DNA of 64,000 nucleotides from CAZPQK01 sp964588695 (GCA_964588695.1 CAZPQK010000006.1:206286-270285), one strand, 5' to 3'; positions 43,352-52,435 are shown, numbered from the stretch's first letter. Notes: a model not told the origin generated them from the letters alone. A program made the numbers and translations.

Positions 43352-44236
43352 ATGGATAGGTTGATTGAGTTGATGAACGTCGAACTGATTGTCACCGAGA
43401 TGGTGGCGTTCCTGCCGCGATTGGGGATAGGAATTGTCATCCTGTTTTTGTTTTATGCGCTGTTCCGACTCACCCGTGCGCCGCTAAAAGGGCTGCTAAA
43501 CCGAATGAATTTGGACCCGGTGTTGACCACCTTGCTGGTGGATCGCATCTATCGCGCGGTGCTGGTGATCTTTGGGCTGGTGATGGCCGCTAGCCAGGTT
43601 GGTATTAACGTTACCGCCGCGCTTACCGGCCTGGGGGTCGCGGGTATCGCCATTGGTTTTGCAGCGCAGGACATCCTGGCCAACATCATTGCGGGGTTTG
43701 TCATCTTCATGGACAAGCCGTTTAAGGTCGGTGACTTCATCACTGTCGACGAACAGTACGGCGACGTGCGCGACATAACGCTGCGCTCCACCCGCATTCG
43801 AACCCGCCGCAATACCTACGTCGTGATTCCCAATAAGGTGATCATCGATGCGGTGCTGGAAAACCATTCCAAACACGGCCACACGCGAATCGATATCCCT
43901 GTCGGGATTGCGTATAAGGAAGACATCGCGCAAGCCCGTGAAGTATTGATGCAAGCTACCGAGTCAATCGACAAGGTGCTGAAGCGACCGGCTACGCAGA
44001 TTGCCATGGTGGAGTTGGGCGATTCGAGCGTGAACTTGCAGGTTCGCGTTTGGATCGAAAACGCCGCCGACGAGATGGACGTTACCGTACGCACGCTGGA
44101 AGCATGCAAGGTCGCGCTGGACAACGCAGATATTCAGATTCCGTTTCCGCATCTACAGTTGTTTATGGACGACATCGAAGACCGCGCGCTCGACAAGATG
44201 GCGAAGCTGCCGCGAATGGCACGCGAAGCGTCGTAG
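43352..44236 (+). CDS. MscS-family mechanosensitive channel (second of two)
   Basis: 294 residues. Three helices are followed by the pore helix GVAGIAIGFAAQDILANIIAGFVIF, the beta domain (FKVGDFITVDEQYGDVRDITL; YVVIPNKVIIDAVLENHS) and a C-terminal alpha/beta portion (VELGDSSVNLQVRVWIENA). GAGGAGGAA precedes the ATG. It is closer to classic small MscS than the copy at 38697. A perfect bidirectional hairpin follows. Confidence 0.94.
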   Translation: MDRLIELMNVELIVTEMVAFLPRLGIGIVILFLFYALFRLTRAPLKGLLNRMNLDPVLTTLLVDRIYRAVLVIFGLVMAASQVGINVTAALTGLGVAGIAIGFAAQDILANIIAGFVIFMDKPFKVGDFITVDEQYGDVRDITLRSTRIRTRRNTYVVIPNKVIIDAVLENHSKHGHTRIDIPVGIAYKEDIAQAREVLMQATESIDKVLKRPATQIAMVELGDSSVNLQVRVWIENAADEMDVTVRTLEACKVALDNADIQIPFPHLQLFMDDIEDRALDKMAKLPRMAREAS

Positions 44237-44251
44237 GATCTGTTGGCAAAA

Positions 44252-44277
44252 GTGCCGCGAGCCCGTGCTCGCGGCAC
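44252..44277. terminator. perfect 11-bp hairpin between mscS and the barrel gene
   Basis: GTGCCGCGAGC (44252-44262) pairs with GCTCGCGGCAC (44267-44277) around CCGT. It lies between two convergent genes and could serve both strands; there is no U-tract. Confidence 0.7.
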
Positions 44278-44285
44278 CAGTTCTG

Positions 44286-44891
44286 CTATTGGAAAGCGTA
44301 CCCGAACGTAACGGTAAATGTGGGAACTGTCGCGCCGTCGCGCTCGTCGCCACCTGAAATGAAGAACGTTGGAACTTGCGCGCGGATGTCGGCGCGCTCG
44401 TTAAGCCGTTTGCCAATCCCAAAGTTAATGACCAGCCCGCCGACGGTCCCGTCTTCGGACTGCGAACTACCGCCATTGGCAAGCGGTGTTCCCAACGAGG
44501 TGTCGGTGTCGCTCTGCTCTTCCCACGAAACTGAAATGGCGCCAACGCCTACACCAGTCACAAAGTACGGGCCGCCGCTCTCTTTGTTGTAACCGAAGAG
44601 GTAGTTGGCGATCGCGCCGACCACAAACACGTCTGTGGTTTCGGTATAAGTGTTAGCGCCGTTGTCGGACTCTTCTTCAAAAGAACCGCCGAACAGCATG
44701 ATCCCCATCTCAAACGCGTTCACTCCCTGGAACTGGGTGTAATCGAGTTGCGCGCCGAACGCGATACCGCCGGTTATGTCGGTACCGATTCCGACCCGGC
44801 CTCCGACTCGACCGGTTTGCTCTTGGGCTACCGCAACATCGACGATCGAGACGGCTAGCACACACGCGGCGATTAGTCCGAATTTGTACAT
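44286..44891 (-). CDS. small outer-membrane beta-barrel protein
   Basis: 201 residues from the ATG at 44889-44891 (MYKFGLIAACVLAVS) behind AGGAGGAGA. It has a signal peptide (cleavage near VAVA/Q) and then eight or so amphipathic strands (GRVGIGTDITGGIAFGAQLDY; DVFVVGAIANYLFGYN; GPYFVTGVGVGAISV) ending in FTVTFGYAFQ. It resembles OmpA/OprF-like eight-stranded barrels, without a peptidoglycan-binding domain. Function unknown. Confidence 0.75.
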   Translation of the reverse strand: MYKFGLIAACVLAVSIVDVAVAQEQTGRVGGRVGIGTDITGGIAFGAQLDYTQFQGVNAFEMGIMLFGGSFEEESDNGANTYTETTDVFVVGAIANYLFGYNKESGGPYFVTGVGVGAISVSWEEQSDTDTSLGTPLANGGSSQSEDGTVGGLVINFGIGKRLNERADIRAQVPTFFISGGDERDGATVPTFTVTFGYAFQ

Positions 44892-44932
44892 TGTAGGTCT
44901 CCTCCTGGGTTGGCTGTTGTTACCAATACATA

Positions 44933-45739
44933 TCATCGGCGATAAAGTTGGGGTGCCTGGCGAAACAGGATCGCCCGGGTGTTGGCATCCGGGCTTAGCG
45001 GTCGGTTAAACGGCCGCGCTTCGTGGTTTGGCTGAAGCTGGTATGGGGCTAGCGCATCGCAGATGGCGATTGGGTCTACCCCCAACGCGGGGTGGACATC
45101 TAACAAAAGCGCGTTGATGCCGCGCGACAATGTCGCCATCGCGCCGTTGATAACTTGCGCTTCCGCGCCTTCAACGTCGATTTTGATTACGTCGGCGCGT
45201 CCGTCGGTGTGCTCGGCAAGCAATGTGTCCATCGTTATAGTCTTTACGTTTAACCGATCACCAGAACTACGCGCGTCGGTGGCCAGGCTGTGCCATCCAC
45301 TCTTCTTGCCCAGGTGCAAGGTCGCAGTTCCGTCGCGGTCGCTGAGCGCGGCTTGTACCAGGCGAACGTTACGGCAGCCGTTGGATTCCAGACTTTGTTG
45401 AATCCACTTGCAGTTTTCCGGCTCGGGTTCGACCGCGATGACTTTGCCCTCTTTGCCCACCAGGCCAGATGCCAACAGCGAAAAGTCTCCCTTGTTGGCT
45501 CCCACGTCCACGAACACGTCGCCGGGATTAAGCAGGTGTTTCAGCGCGGCTTGCTTGCTGCGTTCGAATCGGCCAAACGCGCGCCACAACATCATTTCGG
45601 ATTCGGTGACGTCCAGGTAGATGTGGCCGTAGGGGGCGTGGTAGCGGCGGTGGCCGCTCGGGTAGAGCTTTGACCACAGCGGGTAGGTCCACACCAGGGC
45701 GCGGAACCGGGCACCTTTTAATGTCTTGCGGGAGGCCAT
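44933..45739 (-). CDS. FkbM-family SAM-dependent methyltransferase
   Basis: 268 residues. The N-terminal about 60 residues are variable; then comes GDVFVDVGANKGDFSLLAS (motif I), VIAVEPEPENCKWIQQSLESN (motif II), and the FkbM-specific IKIDVEGAEAQVINGA near residue 200. Family members methylate sugars or secondary-metabolite hydroxyls. It lies 41 bp before the barrel gene on the same strand and may share a transcript. The substrate is unknown. Confidence 0.9.
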   Translation of the reverse strand: MASRKTLKGARFRALVWTYPLWSKLYPSGHRRYHAPYGHIYLDVTESEMMLWRAFGRFERSKQAALKHLLNPGDVFVDVGANKGDFSLLASGLVGKEGKVIAVEPEPENCKWIQQSLESNGCRNVRLVQAALSDRDGTATLHLGKKSGWHSLATDARSSGDRLNVKTITMDTLLAEHTDGRADVIKIDVEGAEAQVINGAMATLSRGINALLLDVHPALGVDPIAICDALAPYQLQPNHEARPFNRPLSPDANTRAILFRQAPQLYRR

Positions 45740-45777
45740 GGCGGCAGGATAGCAGAAGCTACCGGCCAGCAGGGAAT

Positions 45778-45806
45778 TTGTTAACCTATCAAAAGTGATG
45801 TAATAT
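45778..45806 (+). promoter_or_regulatory. hipBA promoter with an operator in the spacer
   Basis: TTGTTA (45778-45783), 17-bp spacer, TAATAT (45801-45806). The spacer contains ATCA-N4-TGAT at 45788-45799, so a bound regulator would directly exclude RNA polymerase. Transcription would start near 45813. Confidence 0.7.
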
Positions 45807-45924
45807 TTATAGCTGGCGGGTATTGGGCATCATAATTGATATGTTATCCGTTATTTCTAGTTGTGTTAAGGCATCATAACTGATATATTAAAGCACGTAG
45901 GACACCTAGCACATCACTTATGAG
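45788..45924. promoter_or_regulatory. array of three to four ATCA-N4-TGAT operators before hipBA
   Basis: Sites at 45788-45799 (centre AAAG), 45829-45840 (TAAT) and 45873-45884 (TAAC), and a one-mismatch site at 45913-45924 next to the start codon. Centre-to-centre distances are 41, 44 and 40 bp, close to four helical turns. The second and third sites lie in a longer shared 21-bp sequence (45826-45846 and 45870-45890). HipB proteins autorepress through several spaced operators. Confidence 0.7.
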
Positions 45925-45931
45925 GGGATAC

Positions 45932-46288
45932 ATGATTACCTCCACAACCAGCGATGCTGCCGCCATGGAGACGATTGGGAAGCGACTGGCCCGCTACCGA
46001 CTAAACCGGAACCTCACCCAAAAGCAGCTGGCGCGCGAGGCCGGCGTGTCGGTGCCGACGGTCCAACGATTGGAGGCCGGGAACTCCGTGCAACTGGACA
46101 CATTAATCGGTGTGCTCCGCGCGCTCGACCTGCTGGCCAATCTGGAGGCGATGGTGCCGGAGCCGCCGGTGAGTCCGCTGCAACAACTCGAGTTGGATGG
46201 CAAACGGCGGCAACGCGGAACCGGCAGTCGTGGTCGCAAAGAACAGTCGAAGGAAGACACCCCGTGGACGTGGGGCGATGAGTCATGA
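45932..46288 (+). CDS. hipB: HipB-like antitoxin, Xre-family repressor
   Basis: 118 residues from the ATG at 45932 (GAGGGG upstream at a good distance; an ATG at 45920 is also in frame but overlaps this site). The Xre-type HTH is clear: IGKRLARYRLNRNLTQKQLAREAGVSVPTVQRLEAG. The C-terminal tail is basic (GKRRQRGTGSRGRKEQ) and ends WTWGDES. It would bind and inhibit HipA and repress its own promoter through the ATCA-N4-TGAT array. The stop overlaps the hipA start (ATGA). Confidence 0.9.
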   Translation: MITSTTSDAAAMETIGKRLARYRLNRNLTQKQLAREAGVSVPTVQRLEAGNSVQLDTLIGVLRALDLLANLEAMVPEPPVSPLQQLELDGKRRQRGTGSRGRKEQSKEDTPWTWGDES

Positions 46289-47583
46289 CGGTCGCAAGTG
46301 TACGACTTTGGGGGCGCACTATTGGTGCGGTCAGTTGGGATGCTGATCGGCGACTGGGCAACTTCGAATACGTGGATGCCTTTCAGCGAAGCGGGATCCA
46401 AGTCGCGCCGCTAACAATGCCACTCTCGGACCAGATCTTCTCGTTTCCGGCGTTGGCTCCGGAGACCTTTCGCGGCTTACCGGGTCTGCTTGCCGACTCG
46501 CTCCCCGACAAGTTTGGTAATGCTGTTATCGATGCATGGCTCGCGCGCGAAGGCAAAGACATCGGCGCGTTTACGCCGGTCGAACGGCTGTGTTACGTGG
46601 GAACTCGCGGTATGGGCGCGCTTGAGTTTGAGCCCGCCTTGGGTCCGCCGCGTGACGACGACGCATTGCTGGAAGTGGCGTCGTTGGTCGAGCTGGCCGG
46701 TGAGATTCTCGCCGAGCGCGAAGGGTTGCAAGCATCTTTCGACGAGCCGGATCGCGAGCAGGCGCTGCGTGATATTCTAAGTGTGGGAACTTCGGCCGGC
46801 GGCGCACGCGCCAAGGCTATTATCGCGTGGAACCCCGACACCAACGAGGTTCGCTCAGGACAGGTAGCAGCGCGCCCGGGTTTTGCCCATTGGTTGTTGA
46901 AATTCGACGGAGTGCATGGCGACCGCGACCGCGAACTGGATGTGCCCCGTGGCTACGGCCAGATCGAGTATGCCTATTACTTGATGGCGAAAGCCGCTGG
47001 CGTGGAGATGAGCGAGTGTCGATTGTTAACCGAAGGGAATCGTCGTCACTTTATGACTCGCCGCTTCGACCGCACCAAAGGCGGAGAGAAAGTTCACATG
47101 CAGACGCTAGGCGCGCTGGCTCATTTCGATTTCAATCGTGCCAATGCCTATGCCTACGAGCAAGTGTTTCAACTGATGCGACGGCTGTCGCTGCCGGTGG
47201 AGCAGATCGAGCAGATGTTTGTGCGAATGGTTTTTAATGTGATCGCGCGCAATCAGGACGACCACGTTAAGAACGTAGCGTTTCTTATGGACAAGGCCGG
47301 GCGTTGGCGGCTATCGCCAGCTTACGACGTGACGTTTGCCTATAACCCCAACGGACCATGGACTGCGCAGCACCAGCTGAGTCTTAACGGTAAGCGTGAC
47401 GACTTTGCCGTGACCGACCTGGAAGCGGTCGCCGACTTTGCCTCACTACGGCGAGGTTTCGCCCGGGATACGTTGGAGCGGGTTCAAGAGGCGACGGAGC
47501 GCTGGCCGGACTTCGCCGACCAGGCGGCGGTGACGTCAAAGTTTCGCGGCGAAATCGGAAAGTCAATTCGCCGGCTGGTGTGA
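46285..47583 (+). CDS. hipA: HipA-family serine/threonine kinase toxin
   Basis: 432 residues. The N-terminal subdomain carries SFPALAPETFRGLPGLLADSLPDKFG. The kinase core shows the regulatory loop DILSVGTSAGGARAKA (the S150-type autophosphorylation segment), lysine-binding KFDGV, RNQDDHVKN (catalytic D) and LSPAYDVTFAYNP (DFD-like metal site). In E. coli HipA phosphorylates glutamyl-tRNA synthetase and causes growth arrest. Translationally coupled to hipB. The length is close to that of canonical HipA (440 residues), and no inactivating change is seen. Confidence 0.94.
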   Translation: MTVASVRLWGRTIGAVSWDADRRLGNFEYVDAFQRSGIQVAPLTMPLSDQIFSFPALAPETFRGLPGLLADSLPDKFGNAVIDAWLAREGKDIGAFTPVERLCYVGTRGMGALEFEPALGPPRDDDALLEVASLVELAGEILAEREGLQASFDEPDREQALRDILSVGTSAGGARAKAIIAWNPDTNEVRSGQVAARPGFAHWLLKFDGVHGDRDRELDVPRGYGQIEYAYYLMAKAAGVEMSECRLLTEGNRRHFMTRRFDRTKGGEKVHMQTLGALAHFDFNRANAYAYEQVFQLMRRLSLPVEQIEQMFVRMVFNVIARNQDDHVKNVAFLMDKAGRWRLSPAYDVTFAYNPNGPWTAQHQLSLNGKRDDFAVTDLEAVADFASLRRGFARDTLERVQEATERWPDFADQAAVTSKFRGEIGKSIRRLV

Positions 47584-47755
47584 CCGGTATAATCGCCGGG
47601 GCCAACGGCTAAGGCGTTGCCAGGCAATCAGATACTCTGTGGGTATCTGACATGGTTTTTCCGCCAACTTTGAGCTGGCAGTGCTGTACGTATGACTAGC
47701 AACATCACTTCGCACACCGGCACAAGCCGGGTACACGCATCACAGGGGGTTTGTC

Positions 47756-50700
47756 ATGAGCAAGCGCCGTTGGGCGCGCGCAGCGTGCTCGTTTTTGGTT
47801 CTGGCGACGACGTTGTTGACCACGACGTCGGTTTGGGGAGATAGCACGACTGGTCGACCGGTTAAGCACTACGACAGTCCAACGCGGATTGTGGATGGGA
47901 CGCCGCGCACGGTGACTGTTTCTCCCGAACAGGAAGCGGCGCTTCGTGCGCACGTCGTTCGCTACCGTCCTGATCATCCCTTGCTAGCTCGAAATCACAA
48001 ACGGCCCGCTGGCGACGGGTCCGCCCGTGGTCGTGAACTTTCGTCGACGCCCGGCCTGGAGAGTGCGCCGTTACAGCGCCCCGGGTTTCCAGATCTGTAC
48101 CACTCGACAGCAAAGGGAGACGAAGGTCCGCAGCGAAGCCTGACGTCGGTGCTGGATGAAGCGGGGATGCTAGTGGACGCAGGCGGCGACGATGTGGAAG
48201 TAGCGAGCACCGAAAATACCGCGCCCCTTTTGGCAATCACATCTGGCGGCGAATACCTCCTGGCGGTAAGGAATGTCTCATCGGTGGCGGTTTACAAGTC
48301 GTCTGACGGGGGCGAAAGCTGGACGCTGTGGAGTACCTTCTCCGATGCCAGTGGATTGCTCTTCGGAGCTGCGATGACCATCGGTGAGGGTACCAACAAC
48401 CGCATCTTTCTGGCGTACACCAACACCACTGGCGACGATCAGGTTCATGTGGCCTACGCGGACTTTACCGTTGCTTCGCCAACCTGGGTGGTCGTGACCG
48501 CCCTTGCGAACGCGGGTGTCGACCACGGGAAGTTTGGACGGTTGTCCATTGATACCGACTACGAAAACTTCACGTCTTACTACGTCTACGTTGCCGCGTT
48601 AGGCGACGACGGTAATGGCGACGACATTTGGTTCGCTCGTTCCACCGATCGGGGCGGCTCTTACGCCCCCGGTTACCGCGTTTTGGATTCAGCTACGAGT
48701 TCTTACGATTCGTTCGACAGTCCCTACATAGCGTTCGGCGCCGGGAACTACGTTCATCTGGGAGCGAATGCGGATTACACGACAACCGGCACTGTTACCG
48801 ATGTCATCCACGCGCGCGCGTTGGGTTGGGCCGGCAGTGGGCTTGCCAGTTGGGAAGCGCCAACGGTAATTAGTGCCGGGACCGTTTCCGCCGACCATCT
48901 GCTTGGTTCGCTGGGCGCGGACACCAACTTCGGTACGGTTGTGTTCGCGATGACGAACTTCGACGGTTCGCCGTTTCGCGATTGGGTGAGTGTTTCAACC
49001 AACTATGGCACGGCCTTTGGTGGTCTGGTCGAGTCGGGGTTGGACAACTCGCCGGGGAAGATTGTGTTTTCGACGAGCGGCGATATTGTGATGGCGGGGG
49101 TGGAAGTAGGGGAGTACTGGCCACCCTTTAACCAGGTGCAGTTGGTAAGGTCAACGTTGGCGGCGCCGACGACTTTTACCGCTCCGGCCACGTACACCCG
49201 AACCATCTGGGATGCGGGAACTTTACCGCGAGTGTACGGCCTGGCGTTGGATCCCACACGCGGAGAGCAACCGGCGATCGCGTGGACGGCCTCGGTTGAC
49301 CCCGACTATACCGTTCGTTTCGACGCCGAATGGCGTCGCGACCCCGGCTATGCCAATACCGAAGTCGGCTTTCCGCTGGCTGTGACTGGTGGCGGTCATA
49401 CGCCCCCCGCGATTGCCGAAGTCGACGGCGATCCGGAAAAAGAGATCGTGTTCGCGACGATCTCGGGTGACGTGCATGTAGTCAATCACGATGGAACCAC
49501 GGTTCCGGGTTGGCCGGTGAACATAGGGCAGATCGCGTTCGATACACCGGTAGCGGTTGGCGATTTGATTGGTAATGGTAACAACACGATTGCGGTCGGT
49601 AACGGGTTTGGCGAAGTGTACGCTTTTAACGGCGACGGCGCCGTCCTGCCTGGGTTCCCGGTGCAACTCGATGATACCAATTTTGTGCATGTTTCGATTG
49701 GCGCGTTGGGTCCTCCCAATCGCCGGTACATTGTTGCGATGGCGGGACACGATATAAAAGTACTCAACTATCAGGGAATAAATATGGCGCCAGCGCTCGG
49801 TGACTTTGTTAACAACGCTATCGGACCGGCGGCCATCGGGGATGTCGACAACGACGGCGAGATGGAGATCGTGACCTCGCGCAACAATTGGTTCCACGTG
49901 CTCACCCGCAGTGGCGGTGTTAAATCTTTTCGCAATGTGTTTGGCGAGCAGGTAACCGGCCCGCCAGCTCTTGCCGATCTCGATTCTGACGGCGACCTGG
50001 AGATTGTTATTCCAAGTGTGGACGGCAGCGGCAGTCGCATGTACGTAATGAATCACGATCTCACAGACTATCCCGGATTCCCGGCGGTAATTGCCTCGGG
50101 TGCGTCCCTAACCAGCGCTTCGCTTGCGAACATTATTAGTGGCGGCGAACCGGAGATTATCTTTGCCGAGCGTGACGGATCGGGGAACGTGCACATGTTT
50201 CGTTCCGACGGAACCGAGCCCAGTTGGTTCCCGGTTAATGTCGGCCCGTCTTTTATTTTTACGCCGCCGGCAATCGACATCGTGCATCAGTTTCCCTCAC
50301 AGATTGTCACCGCGACGCGTGCCAATGTAGGTTATTCGTACACCAACTTTGGCGTAGATTCACCGGGTTGGCCGCGCAACTTGAATGGTGTTATCGAAGA
50401 GACGCCAGCAATTGGCGACATCGACAACGACGGACGTAACGAAGTCGTTATGCTGGGAGCCAACGAGCTTCGGGTGCTAGACACCGGGGCCGCGCCGCAC
50501 GGCAGCGACGTTTACAGTTGGAGGATGTTTCAGAATGACGCCGCGCGTACCGGTTGTTGGAACTGTGAAGACGTGATAACTGCCGTTGGTGATGCTCCGT
50601 CGCCGCGCACGGACGAGCGGTTGGACGTGTATCCCAATCCCTTTAACCCGACGACGAACGTGTCGTACCAGGTTGCGGCGGAGGGTAAGGTGCGCGTCGC

Positions 50701-50869
50701 GCTTTATGACGTTAAGGGTCGGCAGGTTGACGTGCTTGTCGACGGCGTTGTACAGCCGCCGGGCAACTATCGGGTGACGTACTCGCCGCGACTTGCAAGT
50801 GGTGTCTACTTCTTGCGGATGGAATCTGCGAGTGGCGCGATTACCCGAAAGATCCATTTACTCAAGTAG
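47756..50869 (+). CDS. secreted FG-GAP repeat protein with type IX-like sorting domain
   Basis: 1037 residues. Signal peptide (about 1-29), then a sialidase/BNR-like propeller region (about 150-480, with SSDGGESWTLW and RSTDRGGSYAPGY). At about 540-930 there are five or more FG-GAP/VCBS-like repeats (AIAEVDGDPEKEIVFATISG; AAIGDVDNDGEMEIV; ALADLDSDGDLEIVI; AIGDIDNDGRNEVVM) that bind calcium in related integrin-like propellers. A C-terminal sorting domain follows (LDVYPNPFNPTTNVSYQV ... ASGVYFLRMES ... KIHLLK). Probably a surface-attached or secreted protein. It follows hipBA but is not part of it. Confidence 0.88.
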   Translation: MSKRRWARAACSFLVLATTLLTTTSVWGDSTTGRPVKHYDSPTRIVDGTPRTVTVSPEQEAALRAHVVRYRPDHPLLARNHKRPAGDGSARGRELSSTPGLESAPLQRPGFPDLYHSTAKGDEGPQRSLTSVLDEAGMLVDAGGDDVEVASTENTAPLLAITSGGEYLLAVRNVSSVAVYKSSDGGESWTLWSTFSDASGLLFGAAMTIGEGTNNRIFLAYTNTTGDDQVHVAYADFTVASPTWVVVTALANAGVDHGKFGRLSIDTDYENFTSYYVYVAALGDDGNGDDIWFARSTDRGGSYAPGYRVLDSATSSYDSFDSPYIAFGAGNYVHLGANADYTTTGTVTDVIHARALGWAGSGLASWEAPTVISAGTVSADHLLGSLGADTNFGTVVFAMTNFDGSPFRDWVSVSTNYGTAFGGLVESGLDNSPGKIVFSTSGDIVMAGVEVGEYWPPFNQVQLVRSTLAAPTTFTAPATYTRTIWDAGTLPRVYGLALDPTRGEQPAIAWTASVDPDYTVRFDAEWRRDPGYANTEVGFPLAVTGGGHTPPAIAEVDGDPEKEIVFATISGDVHVVNHDGTTVPGWPVNIGQIAFDTPVAVGDLIGNGNNTIAVGNGFGEVYAFNGDGAVLPGFPVQLDDTNFVHVSIGALGPPNRRYIVAMAGHDIKVLNYQGINMAPALGDFVNNAIGPAAIGDVDNDGEMEIVTSRNNWFHVLTRSGGVKSFRNVFGEQVTGPPALADLDSDGDLEIVIPSVDGSGSRMYVMNHDLTDYPGFPAVIASGASLTSASLANIISGGEPEIIFAERDGSGNVHMFRSDGTEPSWFPVNVGPSFIFTPPAIDIVHQFPSQIVTATRANVGYSYTNFGVDSPGWPRNLNGVIEETPAIGDIDNDGRNEVVMLGANELRVLDTGAAPHGSDVYSWRMFQNDAARTGCWNCEDVITAVGDAPSPRTDERLDVYPNPFNPTTNVSYQVAAEGKVRVALYDVKGRQVDVLVDGVVQPPGNYRVTYSPRLASGVYFLRMESASGAITRKIHLLK

Positions 50870-50921
50870 CCCGAGGCCACCGTACGCGCCGGTATTAGCG
50901 CTTACAATGCGGTGTAGTTTG

Positions 50922-50962
50922 GTCAGTCAGACGGCGGGTAGTTACTCCGCCGTCTGACTGAC
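50922..50962. terminator. 16-bp perfect bidirectional hairpin
   Basis: GTCAGTCAGACGGCGG (50922-50937) pairs perfectly with CCGCCGTCTGACTGAC (50947-50962) around a 9-nt loop. It lies between the stops of two convergent genes; there is no U-tract. Confidence 0.8.
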
Positions 50963-50984
50963 ATGTCGCCAGGCTTCTGGTCGG

Positions 50985-51236
50985 CTAGGCTTCGGAACTC
51001 GCCTTAGCAGCGCGGTCGATGCCAATACCAATGAGAACGATTGCACCGACGGTGACGACCAGCCTGACCCAGTCGGTGGCCTGTCCCCAATCAGTGCGCA
51101 GGAACTCGGTCGCGGAATAGATCAGAAGCAGAGCGCCTGCCAGACCCATCGAGCCGAGTTTGATCGAGAGTCGCTCCAAAACGCCTATCGACAACGCGAT
51201 AGCGATGACGCAACCTGCGGCCCATATTCCCAACAT
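50985..51236 (-). CDS. small membrane protein (DUF2892/YgaP-like)
   Basis: 83 residues with two or three helices (LGIWAAGCVIAIALSIGVLE; LGSMGLAGALLLIYSATEFL; LVVTVGAIVLIGIGIDRAA). It resembles DUF2892-type small membrane proteins, but the assignment is weak. It lies 30 bp downstream of the lipoprotein gene on the same strand, so the two may form an operon. Confidence 0.6.
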   Translation of the reverse strand: MLGIWAAGCVIAIALSIGVLERLSIKLGSMGLAGALLLIYSATEFLRTDWGQATDWVRLVVTVGAIVLIGIGIDRAAKASSEA

Positions 51237-51266
51237 TATCGTTCTCCTTTCGGATAGAGAGCCTGC

Positions 51267-52118
51267 CTAGAAGCAGGGTCCGTGTGCACACGGAAAGAAA
51301 TAGTCGTCGAGACCGTTGACCATTTCTTCAAACAGGATCGATGAGGCGGCTCCTAGAATCGACCCCAGTGTGTCGCCGAGCAATCGGCGCGTTTTGACGC
51401 CCAGCAGGGTGTCAACAATGCGGCCCGCAAACCCCGTTGCTTCGCCACCGCCGTGATTGTTGCCACCGCCGCCCTGGCCTCCATTTCCACCTCCACCGTT
51501 TCCGTTGTCGCCCGGCCGCAATGTTCCGTCGATGTTCGTTGCCGACCACAGCTCGGTCGATGCGGTAAACAGGTCGACCGCGGCCCGATAGTCAGGGCTA
51601 CTGTCACGGCTTCGCACCTGAAGCGTCGCGATGTCGTCCGTTGAGAACAGAAGTTCACGCAGCCCGGTGATCTCTTCGTTGGTATACCCGTCGTGAACCC
51701 GCATGTGGTCCAGGAACCGGTTGACCCGGTTGCGGTCCAGCCGCGAAAAGTCGAAGACTCCGGTCGTAATCAGGTCGTTGTGATAGCGAAGTACTTCCAT
51801 AACGTCCTCTCTGCCGATGGTTTCGGTGGCGCCCAGCGACGCCAGTACTTCATTGACGGCGCCAGAGAAGTTTTCGACAAAGCGATCCAGGTTGGGCGCT
51901 TGCGAACCGCGTCGAGCGATGTACGCGCGAGCAATCTGGTTGTGAACTTCTCCGAATTGATCATCGGTGACGTATTCGCCGTGAAGTTCAATCTTCGGCA
52001 GCGCGATGTCCGATGTTGACGTAGCGTCGGTGGGTGTAGTGCCTTGGTTGCAGCCAACGGACGTAAGAACCAGCGCTGCGGCGACTAGAAACGTGATGGT
52101 TGCGATGCAATACTTCAT
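51267..52118 (-). CDS. predicted lipoprotein with Gly/Asn-rich linker
   Basis: 283 residues. The lipobox is LTSVGC (about C23). A helical domain (about 45-205, EVHNQIARAYIARRGSQAP; NRVNRFLDHMRVHDGYTNEE) is joined by a linker of about 25 residues of Gly and Asn to a C-terminal helical stretch (RLLGDTLGSILGAASSILFEEM) ending with two close cysteines (FFPCAHGPCF). No family recognised. The spaced cysteine pair at the very end could be a disulfide or metal site. Confidence 0.65.
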   Translation of the reverse strand: MKYCIATITFLVAAALVLTSVGCNQGTTPTDATSTSDIALPKIELHGEYVTDDQFGEVHNQIARAYIARRGSQAPNLDRFVENFSGAVNEVLASLGATETIGREDVMEVLRYHNDLITTGVFDFSRLDRNRVNRFLDHMRVHDGYTNEEITGLRELLFSTDDIATLQVRSRDSSPDYRAAVDLFTASTELWSATNIDGTLRPGDNGNGGGGNGGQGGGGNNHGGGEATGFAGRIVDTLLGVKTRRLLGDTLGSILGAASSILFEEMVNGLDDYFFPCAHGPCF

Positions 52119-52292
52119 CGTTATCCTCCCAAGTGCCGACGAGTCGGCGTTAAAGGTCAGCGGGAGGAGGTCGTCCGCAAAGGGGGCAGCGACCGATGTT
52201 TGTACTAGATACTACGAATGTAGATTATCAAAGTTTCGTGTCAACGCAGATCGGGGCGATTTCGGCGAAGCCGGGTGTACAATCGGTAGACA

Positions 52293-52326
52293 TGTCGACA
52301 TTTCGACAGGTGTCGTTGAATCGACA
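52293..52326. promoter_or_regulatory. tandem operator pair TGTCG-N6-CGACA, 18-bp period
   Basis: Sites at 52293-52308 (centre ACATTT) and 52311-52326 (centre TTGAAT), with two bases between them. Each is a perfect 5-bp inverted repeat. The arrangement suggests cooperative binding of a dimeric regulator. Confidence 0.55.
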
Positions 52327-52393
52327 CGGTCTCGTATTTGCGCATGTGCTACGATAACCGTAGAAGCCAGCCCGTATTTCAAAAGGGGGAGTT

Positions 52394-52435
52394 ATGCGTG
52401 CAGAACGTTACCGCCTCGATATTAACGAGCCGTAA
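52394..52435 (+). CDS. 13-residue leader-type mini-ORF
   Basis: AAAAGGGGGAGTT then ATG...TAA, coding for MRAERYRLDINEP. The ribosome-binding site is much stronger than those of most genes here. It could be a leader peptide or chance. No regulatory hairpin was recognised beside it. Confidence 0.25.
   Translation: MRAERYRLDINEP

Noticed and set aside
45740..45931. A+T-rich stretch considered as an att site or origin
   Set aside because: Its repeats are explained by promoter and HipB-type operators; no DnaA boxes or integrase gene were seen.
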